Source: Basidiobolus ranarum
Lineage: Eukaryota > Basidiobolomycota > Basidiobolomycetes > Basidiobolales
NCBI GenBank assembly: GCA_040143965.1
Contig: JASJQH010006900.1
Location: 1-46,079 of the forward strand
Direction: 5' to 3'
DNA length: 46,079 bases
How positions within the stretch are numbered: the first letter of the stretch is position 1; each line of letters opens with the position of its first letter. A program made the translations under genes and the position numbers. Positions 30,227 to 41,722 of the stretch are shown here, in pieces. The notes beneath the pieces were generated by a model. It was not told the DNA's origin and did not search any database. It saw only the letters and a list, made by a program, of their open reading frames with translations.

Positions 30227-32944
30227 ATTTTCTTAATGATTTTTTTGTTTTATTCGTTTTATTCGTTCCTGATTATATCAACTTTTCCCTTATGATTCTT
30301 TACCCTTACACATATAATCATAATCTAAAGACAGTTGAAATAGAATCCCTCGCCAACGTATCAGTAAATTCTTATCATAAAATTGCTTTAACATCGAGTC
30401 TTCAGCCATTGCAACTACGTTAAGCCATAAAAGAATTGGTAAAATCCTTCATGTCGATGATGTCAACCTTTGAGATATTGGAATTAGTTCAGTGCATTGC
30501 TATTGGTATTGCTATTCACGTGAAGTTGGTTATTACTCCAAAACTATGCTCTTTGGGCCTAGTGTCGTCAATAATGATAAAAAAGCGATGGCTTCGAAAG
30601 TATCGTACATGATACTTGGTCATGACTCTTATTAAGCCTTCCCCCTAAACAGCTTCAGTTAGGTGCTGTTGTAACTGACTCAATGTCTTTGACCATTACC
30701 TCTGAGTTAATGATTTCCACTCTTTTTGCTAGGTGTAAATCCTTTAAAGAACGATAGTTTCGAGTAACACTAAAAAATTCCGATAAAAATAGAATTGAAC
30801 GATTGTTGGATTCAACCAGTCTAAAAAAATACCCCTCACATATTCTTATTTTTGGGTTGATTCAAGGATGAAATGTTGGCTAAATTTCCCATCACCTGCT
30901 CATCTATTAGCAGTTCCCAATTTTCCCGCTACAAGTTAAAAAATTGTGTCATTGTCAATATGTAAGATATCTCATTTTGCGACATATTTACAAATTCACA
31001 GAAATGAACCACTCGATCGATTATTGTAGAATCCTGTAGTAATGGCGCTAAAGCAATGGTGAGGAAGCCCCCTTTTGAAAATACCTTTGAGCCTCGAACA
31101 CCTAAATAAGCATGGAGATGTTCCCCTAACCTTGTTGATATATCGGAGTAAGACTAGGCAGTCCATTACCAATGGTAAAGGTATATCCAAAGAGAAGAAA
31201 TGTTAGGTTTGGGAGTTTTCTTATCAGGCTTAAATTTGGGATAAAAAAGATCTGATTGCTGACAGTGCGGTGTACCTGTATATTCCAAGGTTAACTTATC
31301 ATTTCCTCTCCACAGATATTAAATGAAAAAAAATACAAAAACAAGCAAGAGATTCTGACTTGTACATGTAGTGTCTTCTCTCATCTGTGAAGTTAAATAT
31401 CTTCTTAGGGTTCTAACTTCTGGATGCAATCTTGGGCCATGGATGTAAAATGTATGGCCTTGCCACTGTTGAGGTATCTTCAAAGTAAACAGTCAATCAA
31501 GAGACTTGGTATAGTGACTGTTTAATGATTTACCTGAGGAAGATTTATCAAAAACTGATTCACTATTTTATAGTAACTCATGGAGACTGCAGAGACATGG
31601 GTTCTATTATACAACATTAGTAATTATTCTCAATAAGATTAGGGTTGCTTTGACTCACTTATTCATTGATGATCCTTCACTGCAGCTCTCATCTGAACTT
31701 TAGAACAACTTTGAATATTAGAAATACAAAGGAGAACAGAAACACTGACGGCATACGTTGACTCTGATTCGTAATGTATTTCTTGCATTCTTTTGGAATC
31801 ATCATTTAGACGTGCATCAGCTGTTATTTGGGATCTTCTCATCAGGTTACGCGCTTTTTTCTTGAAATGTGATATGATTGAGATACATAGATGGAGTAAC
31901 ATATCAATTGTTTCCTTCTCACCCAGTTGTGTGCTTCCAGTTGAAGTGCCTTGAGATCATGGTCCACAATATCTGGTCTAATGGAAATGAGCTTCTAAGT
32001 ACTAGACGTTGATTTGGGACTGCTTACTTGTTGTCTACTACTTTTTGTGTCCCCTATTTTATGATATAGAATTTATTACCAAACCTGGATACATAATACA
32101 AGATTACTTCTACCTCATTCGACCAGTCAGCTCGGTTCAAATTGTCACAGTTCTCCTAACAAGTCAACTAGTTGATATAGAATCAAGCCTCAAAATGAAC
32201 TGAATGAAACTCAACTGCATCTAGAATATTTATCATACCAGAAACTAGATATTCATCTACAAGTTCCGGGCAATCTAGATTCTCCGCCGGTTCCAAACTA
32301 CCCGTAAATTATTTAAGGAATATTCGCGAAAAAACGTGAAAAAATTTCTTGGAATTTTACGTGATTTCATCGCTACCCTCCCATTTGGCTGCATAGTATA
32401 CCACACCCTACAATCGAAGAATTGAATGGAATTAGATAAGAGTTATGGAGACCACAAGTAGACATGATGCTATACATCAATTTTCCGATAACCAAGTATC
32501 CTTTCGATAACGTAAGATTGATCTACGCGAGAACTCATGCTTCCTTGTAGGCGAACTGTGGATGTTCGTCGGTATTTATTTATACCCACTAGATTGATGA
32601 ATCACTAGATCAGTGAGTATATCAAATGATGCTCTTTAGCTATGAAACCGATAATTGGAATTGAAAGCCAAATGCTTTAATGATAGAATACACGGTTAAA
32701 GAGGGTTAAGTTTGGTTGGAGGAAGTAGCAGTAATACTCCCGGGTTGTAGAAGAAGGATATGTATGTCTGGCACCCCTGGATCACAACTTCACAACCACT
32801 AGGAGAAGTGTTCATATATTAAACAGAAGGGGAAGGGTTAGCCTAAAGGGATGGGCGGGTAGGGGATGTGAAAGGGTAAAAGATAATAAATGAATCTTAA
32901 TAATTCGGAGAAATATGATTAAAGTCTAAAATAAAGGGGATAAC
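30227..32944. other. 2.7-kb intergenic region, no gene recognised
   Basis: AT-rich convergent spacer between RRP1 and the sugar transporter. A minus-strand stretch around 30930-31150 is open for about 70 codons without an ATG (includes GEHLHAYLGVRGSKVF), but I recognise no family. No RNA genes seen. Confidence 0.4.
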
Positions 32945-33988
32945 TTAGGCGCTTGGCCTACTCTCTTCGATTTTCAATGTAAAATCATTACTTTCTAAAT
33001 TCTTCATCTGAGTATCAACTGATTGATAGGTACTCGGTTTCTTAGAGTCATCTAGACCATACATGTAACTGGAGTAAATGACTAGAGAGGATCCCACAAG
33101 GAAAAGAAAGGTAATATGGAAATCAAACAAGTAAACTGAGAACAGACTAGATACAATGATAGAGATACTAGTGGCGAATCCCTTGAGAATGTTATCTGCG
33201 TACTTGACTACCATAGCAACGATGATACCTCCACAAGCTTGACAAGCGATAGCCATGTAGGTGTATTTGTCATAACCATACCAGAAGCCGTTGGACCTGA
33301 CACTTTCTCCATCCATCCATAAGACACCCAGGAAAATGGCTGGGAACAAGGAGAAAAAGGACAATTGAATGTTACGTACCCAGAGAGAGGCACGAGTTCC
33401 CTTGAGGATTTTTTCAAAGTACACACCAGCCAAACCAGATATGACACAGGCACACACTACAGTGAACAAACCAAGAAGCCTTTGGTTACGTTTCTCTTCA
33501 TCGCTTGAGGCTTCCGTTCGAAATTGAACCAATATCACACCGATGGTAAGAAGAACCAAAGATAGCCATTTCTTGGGGGACAAAGTTCTACGAAGTATGA
33601 TAACAGTACAGAGAGCGGTGGTAAGAATTTTGAGTTGATAAGTAACTTGGAAAGTTGCAGCATCTAAAAGAGTAACCGCAACGTATTGCAGGTTATTTTG
33701 CAGAGTATATAATCCAGCAGGAATCATCAGTTTCCAAGCATCTCGGCTGAAAACTTCGGAAAATATCTCTCGAGGTTGAATATATCCTTTGAGTTTTAGT
33801 TCATCACGGGCGTGCATAAAGAGACAAATAATAAGTTTGGTAAATTCGGATAGCGCGACAGCTGTTGAAGTGGCATAACGTGGTTCGCTATATCTAGATT
33901 GTCTCATGACTAGAACCAGAGCACTGTTCTGTAAGACCAGAATGAGTAAACTCAAATACTTCATCGGGATTTTTTCTAGCGATGACAT
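32945..33988 (-). CDS. UDP-galactose/UDP-GlcNAc transporter (SLC35A, Gms1-like)
   Basis: Golgi antiporter bringing UDP-sugar into the lumen in exchange for UMP. The protein is 347 residues without coding introns. Typical SLC35A features in order: KYLSLLILVLQNSALVLVMR (first membrane segment), YATSTAVALSEFTKL, IPAGLYTLQNNLQYVAVTLL, DAATFQVTYQLKILTTALC, KKWLSLVLLTIGVILVQ, GVYFEKILKGTRASLWVRN, QACGGIIVAMVVKYADNILK, GFATSISIIVSSLFSVYLF; about ten membrane segments and a cytosolic Ser/Thr-rich tail. The last blocks (VKYADNILKGFATS) are nearly invariant in the family. An acceptor-like TTTTATAG ends right at the ATG and a donor CAAG/GTATTT lies near 34069, so a leader intron of about 80 nt is likely. 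UDP-galactose is the closest match, but the substrate cannot be fixed by eye. Confidence 0.92.
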   Translation of the reverse strand: MSSLEKIPMKYLSLLILVLQNSALVLVMRQSRYSEPRYATSTAVALSEFTKLIICLFMHARDELKLKGYIQPREIFSEVFSRDAWKLMIPAGLYTLQNNLQYVAVTLLDAATFQVTYQLKILTTALCTVIILRRTLSPKKWLSLVLLTIGVILVQFRTEASSDEEKRNQRLLGLFTVVCACVISGLAGVYFEKILKGTRASLWVRNIQLSFFSLFPAIFLGVLWMDGESVRSNGFWYGYDKYTYMAIACQACGGIIVAMVVKYADNILKGFATSISIIVSSLFSVYLFDFHITFLFLVGSSLVIYSSYMYGLDDSKKPSTYQSVDTQMKNLESNDFTLKIEESRPSA

Positions 33989-35061
33989 CTATAAAATTAA
34001 TGATTACTTGTTAGTGACTGTGTTCGGAATAAGAAAGGCATATTATTTAGAGAAGGGAGCATAAATACCTTGGCAACTCACAGAGTACTAAAGTGCGATG
34101 AAGAGAAGAATAAAGAAACCAAAGACAAAGTCTCCGCTGAAATAGTAATGACACAAAAAGAAATCAAGTCCAAAAAAAACTAAGGAAGATCAATGATTTT
34201 AAAGGCCATATAAGATTGGCTTTGCAGTTTAGTTGGCGTCCAATTACATGATAAAAAGATTTATTTATTAGGAAGCTATGCTAGTCCAAGTATCAAGCCC
34301 GCATTTATCTTTAAAAATAGAATATCACGTATTCATGAATACTTGACACTGTCATGTCAATCCAATAACACCCCTAAATAGCGCCCTCTAGAGAGTTAAA
34401 ATAATAGCCGCGACATTAACCAAAGTCCACGAATGGGAAACATAGGAATAAATTGCCTAGTGTTGATCATGGAGGAAGTAAGTTATACAAAAATCATATA
34501 TTTGTAACCGTGCAGCCAATGGATGAAGATGAAATCTAAGGAAGTGTTTCTAAATCGAATGTTGATTCCCGTAACAAACATAGAGCAGGATTTCTCAGTA
34601 TTGATTGGTTAGATCTTGTTGACTGGTAACCAGAGTTGGCGAAATGCTTTCTCATGGATTTTTCCTTCTCTTTGACCGTGGAATTTACTCACAATTCTTG
34701 ATTAAACTTGAACAAAGCTCGTAAACTTAATCAGGAACTTTGATAGCCTTCTTGATTAAATCTATGGGCTTAGAATACAGCTATGAAAAGCTTGATCAAC
34801 CAGGTTGAGCTAACTATGATTGAAATGTCCACTGTCTGGTTTTTGTTGCTCGTTATTGAATCACTATTGATTCACACTACTGTGTCATATCTACCTACTT
34901 ATATCTGCTTTGACGACAACACTAGAGAATGTTAACGGGTGCGAGTTAAATTTTATGTAATTAAGCGATAATAAGGCGGTGACAAAGCGAAACGACTGTG
35001 ATATGGTATCAGTAATAATTTATTTCATTTTAGATGTGATACCATCGTTGACAAGAGAAAA
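33989..35061. other. 1.07-kb intergenic region, nothing recognised beyond a leader intron
   Basis: Promoter and leader of the transporter and the 3' UTR of uL24, both on the minus strand. The likely leader intron covers about 33989-34069. Confidence 0.4.
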
Positions 35062-35593
35062 TTATTGTTCCATGGCATCGGCAGTCTTGGTAGAGCGATC
35101 CTTGCGAGCGAGGAGAGCCTTACGGTCTTTGTCGAGCTTGATGTTGGTAATAACAACTTTGGAGGGATGAACACCGATGGCAGTGGTGGCACCGTTAACC
35201 TTTTCACGGGTAAGACGTTCGATGTGAATAACCCACTTCTTACGGTAGACTTGAACAATCTTGCCTTCACGGCCCTTGAAGGAACCACGAACAACCAAAA
35301 CTTCGTCATCCTTACGGACAGGGATAGAACGAGCATTGTACTTTTCTCTCAATTCCTTGGAGAGAGAAGCAGACATGATCTTTCTTCTGATGTTAGAAGG
35401 GGCGGCAAAGTGAGCCTTACGGCACTTGCGGCGGGAGGAGCTGACGTCTAAATAAGAATGGCGAGTTTAGTAGACTATTTATTGTAAGACGCTATTTAAT
35501 CCAAATTCATAACGACATCATAGACACTACTGTGCTCTTTGATGGATGGGATGATATAGGGAAATTGGATAATTTACCTTGACTGAACTTCAT
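35062..35593 (-). CDS. RPL26: ribosomal protein uL24 (Rpl26)
   Basis: Large-subunit protein near the tunnel exit. Exon 1 is 35593-35578 (MKFSQ plus one base), the intron is 130 nt (35448-35577), and exon 2 is 35447-35062; 402 nt, 133 aa against 127 in yeast. The start [19 protein letters not shown], then [19 protein letters not shown], the KOW segment [20 protein letters not shown] and [20 protein letters not shown] are diagnostic. A later in-frame ATG (35376) would miss the conserved N terminus. Strong codon bias, as in the other ribosomal genes here. Confidence 0.97.
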
Positions 35594-35956
35594 CTTTATC
35601 CCCAAGCACTACACGAAGTTTGGTAGTATATTTGAAAGAGAAAGTCTCCAAATCTAATTTTCCTGGATTTTTGTCATTATTTTGGGATCATGTGATATAT
35701 CTTATACACTGTTGGTCTGAATTCAATTTTTTTCGACCTTCAGTTTTCAAATTTGATTCCTATTTCCATTAATGATCAATCGAATATGTACCTGATTAAT
35801 CGTTTACAAGCTAATGGAAATTATGACAACATATTCACTCAGAATGACATGAGGTCAATTAGATTGATTAGTAAGGCAGTGCTTTTCGACAGTCCATTTT
35901 CTTTTAGTTGAATAAATATCCCTTTGGCCAGTGTGATTTTGAGTTGAGCTTGAAAA
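35594..35956. other. divergent promoter uL24 / ChaC
   Basis: 363 bp between divergent start codons, AT-rich; no specific element recognised. Confidence 0.4.
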
Positions 35957-36960
35957 ATGTGGGTCTTTGGTTACGGTAGTCTTATCTGGAAGGTGGATTT
36001 TCCTGTTGAAAAAATGAAAGTATATCTTATTCAGTGTTTAAGTGAAATCCCCAACTTATAGTTCATTGTTTAGAGTCCCTGGGTACATCAAAGGTCATGT
36101 TAGACGTTTCTGGCAGGTATGTCAATCTACTTAAAAATTGAACTTGCCTCTTTGCTAATAATGGTTTTTTTAGGCAAGTACTGATCACAGAGGAGTGCCC
36201 GGTGCCCCTGGAAGAGTTGTCACTTTAATTCCACACGAACAATGGAAGCTTTTAGATGACTATGTATGACCCTTCGATATGATATTGCCTTCACATTGCG
36301 ATAATACTGACTTCTCAATTAGCATGAGCACCAAGCAGATGATGTAACTTGGGGAGTAGCTCTAAAAGTACCGGAAGATCAGGTCAAAGCTGTAAAAGCT
36401 CATTTAGATTATCGGGAAAAAGTAAGTCTTCTATAGACATTCATGTTCGTCATATTATACAAACTAAGTGTGATGATAGGGTGGTTATACTGAACATTAC
36501 ATGGATATCTTTAATTACGAAAGTACTGAGCCAGTAGTAAAAGATGTAAGTTATTTGCTCTCGACTGTTTGTTTATGATTCATTTTTAAGTGTGTTCGTT
36601 AGGCCCTTGTATATGTTGGAACAACCATGAATCCTCAGTATGTTGGACCAGCTAAAGCCGAAGACATTGCCTATCAAATTTATTCTTCCGTTGGTATGTT
36701 TAGTTAACGTTAGAGCAATTCTAACATCATCATATATTAATGCAATACATATAGGACCTAGTGGGCCTAATGTTGACTATTTACTAAACCTGTGCGAGGC
36801 GTTACGTTCAATAGCACCGAATGCTCGTGATGACCATATGTTTGACCTTGAGAAAAAAGTTAAAGCTTTGGTAGCGGCTAGTGCACCCAAGGCATCTGAC
36901 GGTAAATACTTGGCGTCTGATTTGATTTTAGAGATACTAGCAACCAGGGTTACCGCTTGA
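35957..36960 (+). CDS. ChaC-type glutathione-specific gamma-glutamylcyclotransferase
   Basis: Degrades glutathione to 5-oxoproline and Cys-Gly in the cytosol. Clear exons: 36174-36263, 36323-36421, 36480-36545, 36603-36693, 36755-36960, preceded by a piece ending at 36116 and a first piece beginning at 35957. Motifs: [16 protein letters not shown] (substrate loop), [40 protein letters not shown] with the catalytic Glu, [27 protein letters not shown]. The exon 1-2 junction is not solved. The family expects FPVEKMK to run into VPGYIKG, but no normal-sized GT-AG pair keeps that frame; the only in-frame GT-AG intron (36034-36061) is just 28 nt and inserts about ten residues. With it, the protein is 227 aa. 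The last ~25 residues (after KALVAA) extend beyond most relatives. Confidence 0.88.
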
Positions 36961-37614
36961 TCCATATGATCTTCATGAACCTTCCACATATACACATTTA
37001 GAAGCCATCACAACTATCTATTGATTTATTAAACATTTTCATTACTTTTTCATTAAAATCTTGACTGAAGTCAATTTGTGTGGGAGAATTCGAGGATTTT
37101 CCGATTATTTTATGATCATTCTACCATATTTAATCGAATGATCGTATTTTTTAATTACCCCAATTAGATGATCAGATAGATTGTTATGTTTTCTTCAATA
37201 TCAACCAATCAAATTCTACAAAATCCATTATACCAAACTCACCATCACTTCAGAAATTCCAAGTTGTCAGGATCAAGATCAGGATCGGGAATCTTTATTA
37301 TCTGCAATGAAAGGTATAAATCCCTAAGAAATTCAATAACCAATGATGGAATTCACCTTTTTCCGCTCACCAGTCCTTTTTTCTGCTGTACGGAAAAGTT
37401 TATAAAGTAACCACTAGGTTATACTAGTCTATCCCCTGTGGGCCGTATATAAACTTCGGTCACTTCCAAACCCATATTCCCAAAAAAAATATCTTTCTAA
37501 AATATTTCTACTCTATTAAGTCCACGTTTCTTCTTTGACTTATCGTCTTTACTTCACTTGGTGTATTTTTAGTGACTTTACGTTGGGTGTTTTTTTCTCA
37601 CATTTATTGGAAAT
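36961..37614. other. intergenic, promoter of SPT2
   Basis: 654 bp between co-directional genes. A TATATAAAC element at 37446-37454 lies about 165 nt before the SPT2 ATG. Nothing else recognised. Confidence 0.4.
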
Positions 37615-39080
37615 ATGGGCGAGGTAGGTTATTTCTGCTGATGACTATTGATATGTTCTTGATTTCTGATCGGTTAAGGGGTTATTCTCATTTTATTTTT
37701 CAGTTTGAAGAGCTTATGAGACTTGCTACTCAACATACTCGTGAAGTTGATAAAGAGTTTGAGCGTAAGAAAAAAAAGCAACAACTTGAGAATGAGAAGA
37801 AAAGAAAGGAGCAGGAAAAAAGAAGACAAGAAGGAAAGGCTACCACCGCGGTTCAATTGGCTGAAATGAGAAAAAGAGATTTGGCTTTGGAAAGAGAAAG
37901 AGCTGAACGTAGGAGGGAAAGAGAGAGAGAGATTGAAAGAGAAAAATTAAAGGCTGACCAAAGCAAAACCCGGGAACCGAAATCTTCCTCTTATAGGAGA
38001 GAGAAAGATAAGGAACCCGTTTATTCCAGAGAGCCACCCAAAAGAAAGGTGCGCTTATCCATATTCCCCCTAATTTACTCAATGCAAGTTGCTAATTTGT
38101 TCTCTATCCCTTTCAAATAGCCATTCACATCAATGTCATTCGATGACCTTATCAACCAAGCATCAGATATTCCTACGTCATCACTTAAACTTGTTCCTAC
38201 CAGCAGAGTGAGCCAGAATGCCAATACTCCCCGCAGTTCCACTTCAATGAATGCTAAGCGAGACTTTAGAGATTCTGGACGTAATCCTAAGGGTACATCA
38301 GGAAGAGATTCTTCCACTCGAGACCGTACTAGTATCGACGAAAGAAATTTCAATAGAACAAAAAGTGGGTCTAGGTCCCGTGAAGAGGATAATTACAGAG
38401 ATAAAAGAGATAGGATATCGGAGTCGGACCGTGATCGCACCCGCTCTGTATCATCAAGCAGAAGCGCACTACCAAAATCTACGAGTATGAGGGATGTGAG
38501 AAGGTCTGTTAGTGATCTTGACGTTCCTTCCAGAAAAGCAAAATTATCTCCTGGTACCAAATCCGCTTCAAGGTCTTCGGAAGTCGCCAAAGGACGTAGA
38601 CGTAGTTTAACCCCTCCCCCCAAATCCCGTAAACGAAGTCTATCTCCGTCTCGTAAAGCCAGTGGGCGTAAACCTATTGACGACAGGGAATTCAATGAGG
38701 ATTACGTTAAGAGAGGAAACATTTCCTCTATTATTGGTCAGCTGTTTGGATACGATAGATCAAGGTAATTGAAATTGCTCTCTATAATCCCTTATCAACT
38801 CTAACAATCCAATCCGTTGTTTAGATATGCCAATGAAAGATATTCAGATGATGATATGGAAGCTAGTATCACAGATCTAAGGAAGGAAGAATCGAGAAGG
38901 TATGTTGGTTAATAAGAAATTCATACATCGACCAGTTTGCTCAACATAACAATTTTTAGTGCCAAGATTGCGCGTCTTGAAGACGAACGTGAGGAGGAGC
39001 TAGAGCGACAGGAGCAAGAACGTCTAAAAGCCCGTAAAAAAGCCAGACTTGATATGGAAAGAAAAAAAGGCTCTCGTTAA
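37615..39080 (+). CDS. SPT2: SPT2 histone H3-H4 chaperone
   Basis: Chromatin protein that binds H3-H4 during transcription. Five coding exons: 37615-37623 (only MGE), 37704-38048, 38121-38764, 38825-38899, 38960-39080; 1194 nt, 397 aa, in frame. N-terminal part: FEELMRLATQHTREVDKEFE, then long charged helices (K/E/R-rich coiled coil, ~25-105). The middle is Ser/Arg-rich and probably disordered. The C-terminal SPT2 domain is diagnostic: NERYSDDDMEASITDLRKEE, then SRSAKIARLEDEREEELERQ and a final KARKKARLDMERKKGSR. The start was chosen at 37615 because it gives a clean donor (GAG/GTAGGT) and acceptor (TTTTTCAG); the longer open frame starting at 37572 passes through the intron. It ends within 20 bp of an unassigned minus-strand frame. 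Confidence 0.88.
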
Positions 39081-39398
39081 TAACGAGAAAACTAAGATCC
39101 AGAACACTCCAAGTATTGTAAATTGAATCCGATTTGTATACATCTTATCACGTAAAAGATGGCCTGTACGCAGTTCCGGTGGGCCTAAGCGAGCCAAATA
39201 CCCGCTCCAGTGTAGTGGGTTATCTTTGATAAGACGAATCTTTCCGGGAATGATTTTCACCTGAACCTTACTTTGGACAAGTTTTCGACTACTATTAACA
39301 TAGGATATTCCGATTATAGGGTATATATGAGTATAAATGAGGAAGCGCTTTAAATGATATTCAAGCAAAAAAAGGAACGACGATGAGAGCGTTGTCAT
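39024..39398 (-). CDS. unrecognised ORF, partly antisense to SPT2
   Basis: A 125-codon frame on the minus strand. Its middle part (GKIRLIKDNPLHWSGYLARL, then GPPELRTGHLLRDKM) reads like real protein: balanced composition and no low complexity. The first ~30 residues and the last ~20 (antisense to the last SPT2 exon) look less so, and introns may be involved. I do not recognise a family. It could be a small gene, an exon of one, or a relic. Confidence 0.3.
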   Translation of the reverse strand: MTTLSSSFLFLLEYHLKRFLIYTHIYPIIGISYVNSSRKLVQSKVQVKIIPGKIRLIKDNPLHWSGYLARLGPPELRTGHLLRDKMYTNRIQFTILGVFWILVFSLLTRAFFSFHIKSGFFTGF

Positions 39399-39813
39399 GT
39401 CGTTAAACCAGAATCGTCAAATTAGACAACAAATCTCAGTCACCATTCGCCATTCGAATGTATTTTATATTATTCGAGCAGTTTAATAGATAGTATGAAT
39501 TTTAGAAGAATCAACAGTCAATAAATGTACATAAAGTTGCGCTTCTTTCTCAATAACGATTCGTGTGATGCATTTACATGATGCATTGATTGATGTTCTA
39601 CCTCAATCCATGCGTATAGCATTTACGCTTGTTTCATTTACTCTCGAATCACATCCCATTAAACCAGCAACACATAGACTGTTAGAGTATTTATATTATC
39701 AAATATACATGAATAATTACAGTGATTGGGGAAAGGGTCAAATAGATATGGTTATTGTTACAAATTGAGCGAACTCTATGGTATAGTGTTGAGAAGGTGA
39801 GTTGTAAGTTAAA
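39399..39813. other. intergenic, nothing recognised
   Basis: AT-rich spacer before the first kinase gene (3' side). No gene or RNA recognised. Confidence 0.4.
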
Positions 39814-41028
39814 TCATTGGATGTTCAACAATGATTGGAACCAAGGATCCATAAATACTTCTTCAACAGTAGGGCGTCTGCATGGGTTAGGGTTCAACAT
39901 CGAACGAAGTAGTGGCAGTGAATCAGAGGGAATATTCCGGAAAAACCGGTCTTCATGTCGATATTTGAGATAATTGGCGTAACCTTTGTCAGTCATACGG
40001 GCCTGCTCCCAAGGGAATTTTCGAAGAACCATACAAATCAAAACAATAGCAGCGGACCAAACATCTGCCTTCGCCGCATCATAAGCAGAGCCTTCATGTA
40101 CTTCAGGAGCAATATACGGGTCAGTACCAGTTATTGATGTTGCCAGTTTGTGGGTGTTACGGTTCAATGAATCATTGAAAATGAACGCACAACCAAAATC
40201 AATCAACTTCAGTAGGCCATCCTCGCCAAGGCAGAAATTTTCCAGTTTTAAATCACGGTGTGCAACCCCACGTCGGTGCAAGTACCTTAAGGATGTCATC
40301 ATCTGTACGAAATACTGATTGATCTGGGATTGAGATATTTGTACACCTTTAAACAGGCTCACCAGATCCATTGAGCAGAACTCCATGACTTGATGGATTT
40401 GGCCATCTTCCATAGCCACATCAATTGTTCTAATTATGTTTGGATGATCGAGCGAAGCACCGATGTAGATTTCATTACTGATATTCTCGTAATAATGCCG
40501 TCTGCTTTCGGACCCACGAATCGACCGAAACTTCTTGACAGCGTACTTCTTGCCGGTATCGATTGAATATGTAGAGTGAACCTTTCCGCCAGAGCCAGAG
40601 CCTAAAATTTCCGAGAATGAACCATAGAGCTCTTGAAGTGAAGGAGCATTCCGATTTTTAAGAGCGATCAAAAGAGGTAAGTCTTGGTAGACATCCTCTT
40701 TGCGTGACTTGTTTTTCAAGTCACATGAAAATCTCTTGTCCTTTTTTGCCTTGCCTTTGTGGTTTTGAATTGCTGAAAAAACAAATCTACTGGAAATCTG
40801 AGAAAGACTGGTGATATCGACTTCAGAAACATTCGAATCTTTGCCTGATTCGCTCGAGGTAAGTGTTGAGAAGGCGGAAAGTGCATAGCTAATAGAGGCG
40901 TTAAAGTTCAAAGGAGTCTTTAGGGATGAATAAGGGATGTGAGAATCTTTGTTGGGTGATACAAAGTAGGCATTCCCGTCAAATAGGTTTTTATCCTGAA
41001 TGATATCTGAGTTTCCGGAAAGTAACAT
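39814..41028 (-). CDS. HAL/NPR-like serine/threonine kinase 1
   Basis: Single-exon kinase of 404 residues. Catalytic domain ~136-400: glycine loop GSGSGGKV (143-150), lysine K165 in YAVKKF, HRDLKLEN (257-264; catalytic D259), DFG (277-279), TDPYIAPEV (302-310). The NPHPNIIR-like SLDHPNIIR, EFCSMDL and DAAKADVWSAAIVL blocks are like fungal HAL4/HAL5/NPR1 kinases, which regulate plasma-membrane transporters and ion balance. N-terminal region (1-135) is Ser/Thr-rich and carries two motifs shared with the kinases to the right: SPNKDSHIPYSS (24-35) and RFVFSA followed by a Lys-rich run (81-100). About 60% similar to its neighbours over the catalytic domain by eye, so it is an older paralogue. A TATATAAATA element lies ~310 nt upstream. 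Confidence 0.92.
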   Translation of the reverse strand: MLLSGNSDIIQDKNLFDGNAYFVSPNKDSHIPYSSLKTPLNFNASISYALSAFSTLTSSESGKDSNVSEVDITSLSQISSRFVFSAIQNHKGKAKKDKRFSCDLKNKSRKEDVYQDLPLLIALKNRNAPSLQELYGSFSEILGSGSGGKVHSTYSIDTGKKYAVKKFRSIRGSESRRHYYENISNEIYIGASLDHPNIIRTIDVAMEDGQIHQVMEFCSMDLVSLFKGVQISQSQINQYFVQMMTSLRYLHRRGVAHRDLKLENFCLGEDGLLKLIDFGCAFIFNDSLNRNTHKLATSITGTDPYIAPEVHEGSAYDAAKADVWSAAIVLICMVLRKFPWEQARMTDKGYANYLKYRHEDRFFRNIPSDSLPLLRSMLNPNPCRRPTVEEVFMDPWFQSLLNIQ

Positions 41029-41722
41029 TTTCCTTCACGCTTGACGGTTTAATATGAAAGGGATTAGCCGAGGAAAAGTGTTGTTCAATATGCGTGCACT
41101 ATGCGAGATGCTGGTAATGAGAGAAAGGAGAACGAGGGCTTAGGTTGAGAAATCGAAGATATCGTAATGAAGACGGGAGGTAAATGCATATTTATTGAAG
41201 AAAAAAGTGGCAAAATACCTTGTGCCTGCGGAAACTCAATGATTAATAATAATATGGTGTGATCTCCTGTTTATTAGTCAATAAATGTTTAGCTTAACCT
41301 TCCCAAGACTATGACATCAAAGCCCCTGCTTAACATATATTTATATAGTCTCCATAGTCCGATCATTCGTACACGTGTTTTTCCGCTGTTGACAAGGTTT
41401 AGCTTAGCTTCTTACCAAGACTGATTAGTAAGATTGAGTGATGCTGCGGATGAAGCGATTTCATATTGATTAAAGATAAATCTGATAATGATTGAATGTC
41501 TTAAAATAATTCTTAATTCCATTTTTTTTCATGGATAGCGTGAGGACCGCATTAGGGATTACGGAGGATTATTGCCCATAGTGACTCTTCCGACTAAGCT
41601 AAGGAGTTTCGGAGGGGAGTCGGGGAGTTTCTCCGGAAATTCCGTGAAGATCAATTCGACCGATTATATAAAAGAGCATTTAGCACCCAAGATTGAAACA
41701 TTCATTATCTCCTATATTAGCA
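41029..41722. promoter_or_regulatory. divergent promoter region of kinases 1 and 2
   Basis: Next to kinase 2 lie a G-rich stretch with an STRE-like AGGGG (41613-41617), TCCGGA (41632-41637), AAATTCCG (41637-41644) and a TATATAAAA box (41665-41673, ~50 nt before the ATG). The same TCCGGA, AAATTCCG and TATATAAA order recurs before kinase 3. Regulatory function is inferred. Confidence 0.5.

Noticed and set aside
35065-35451. 128-codon plus-strand frame
   Set aside because: Exact antisense of the biased uL24 coding exon.
41693-41722. Upstream TTG start of kinase 2
   Set aside because: The ATG at 41723 is well placed after the TATA box; the extra ten codons have no match in kinases 1 or 3.
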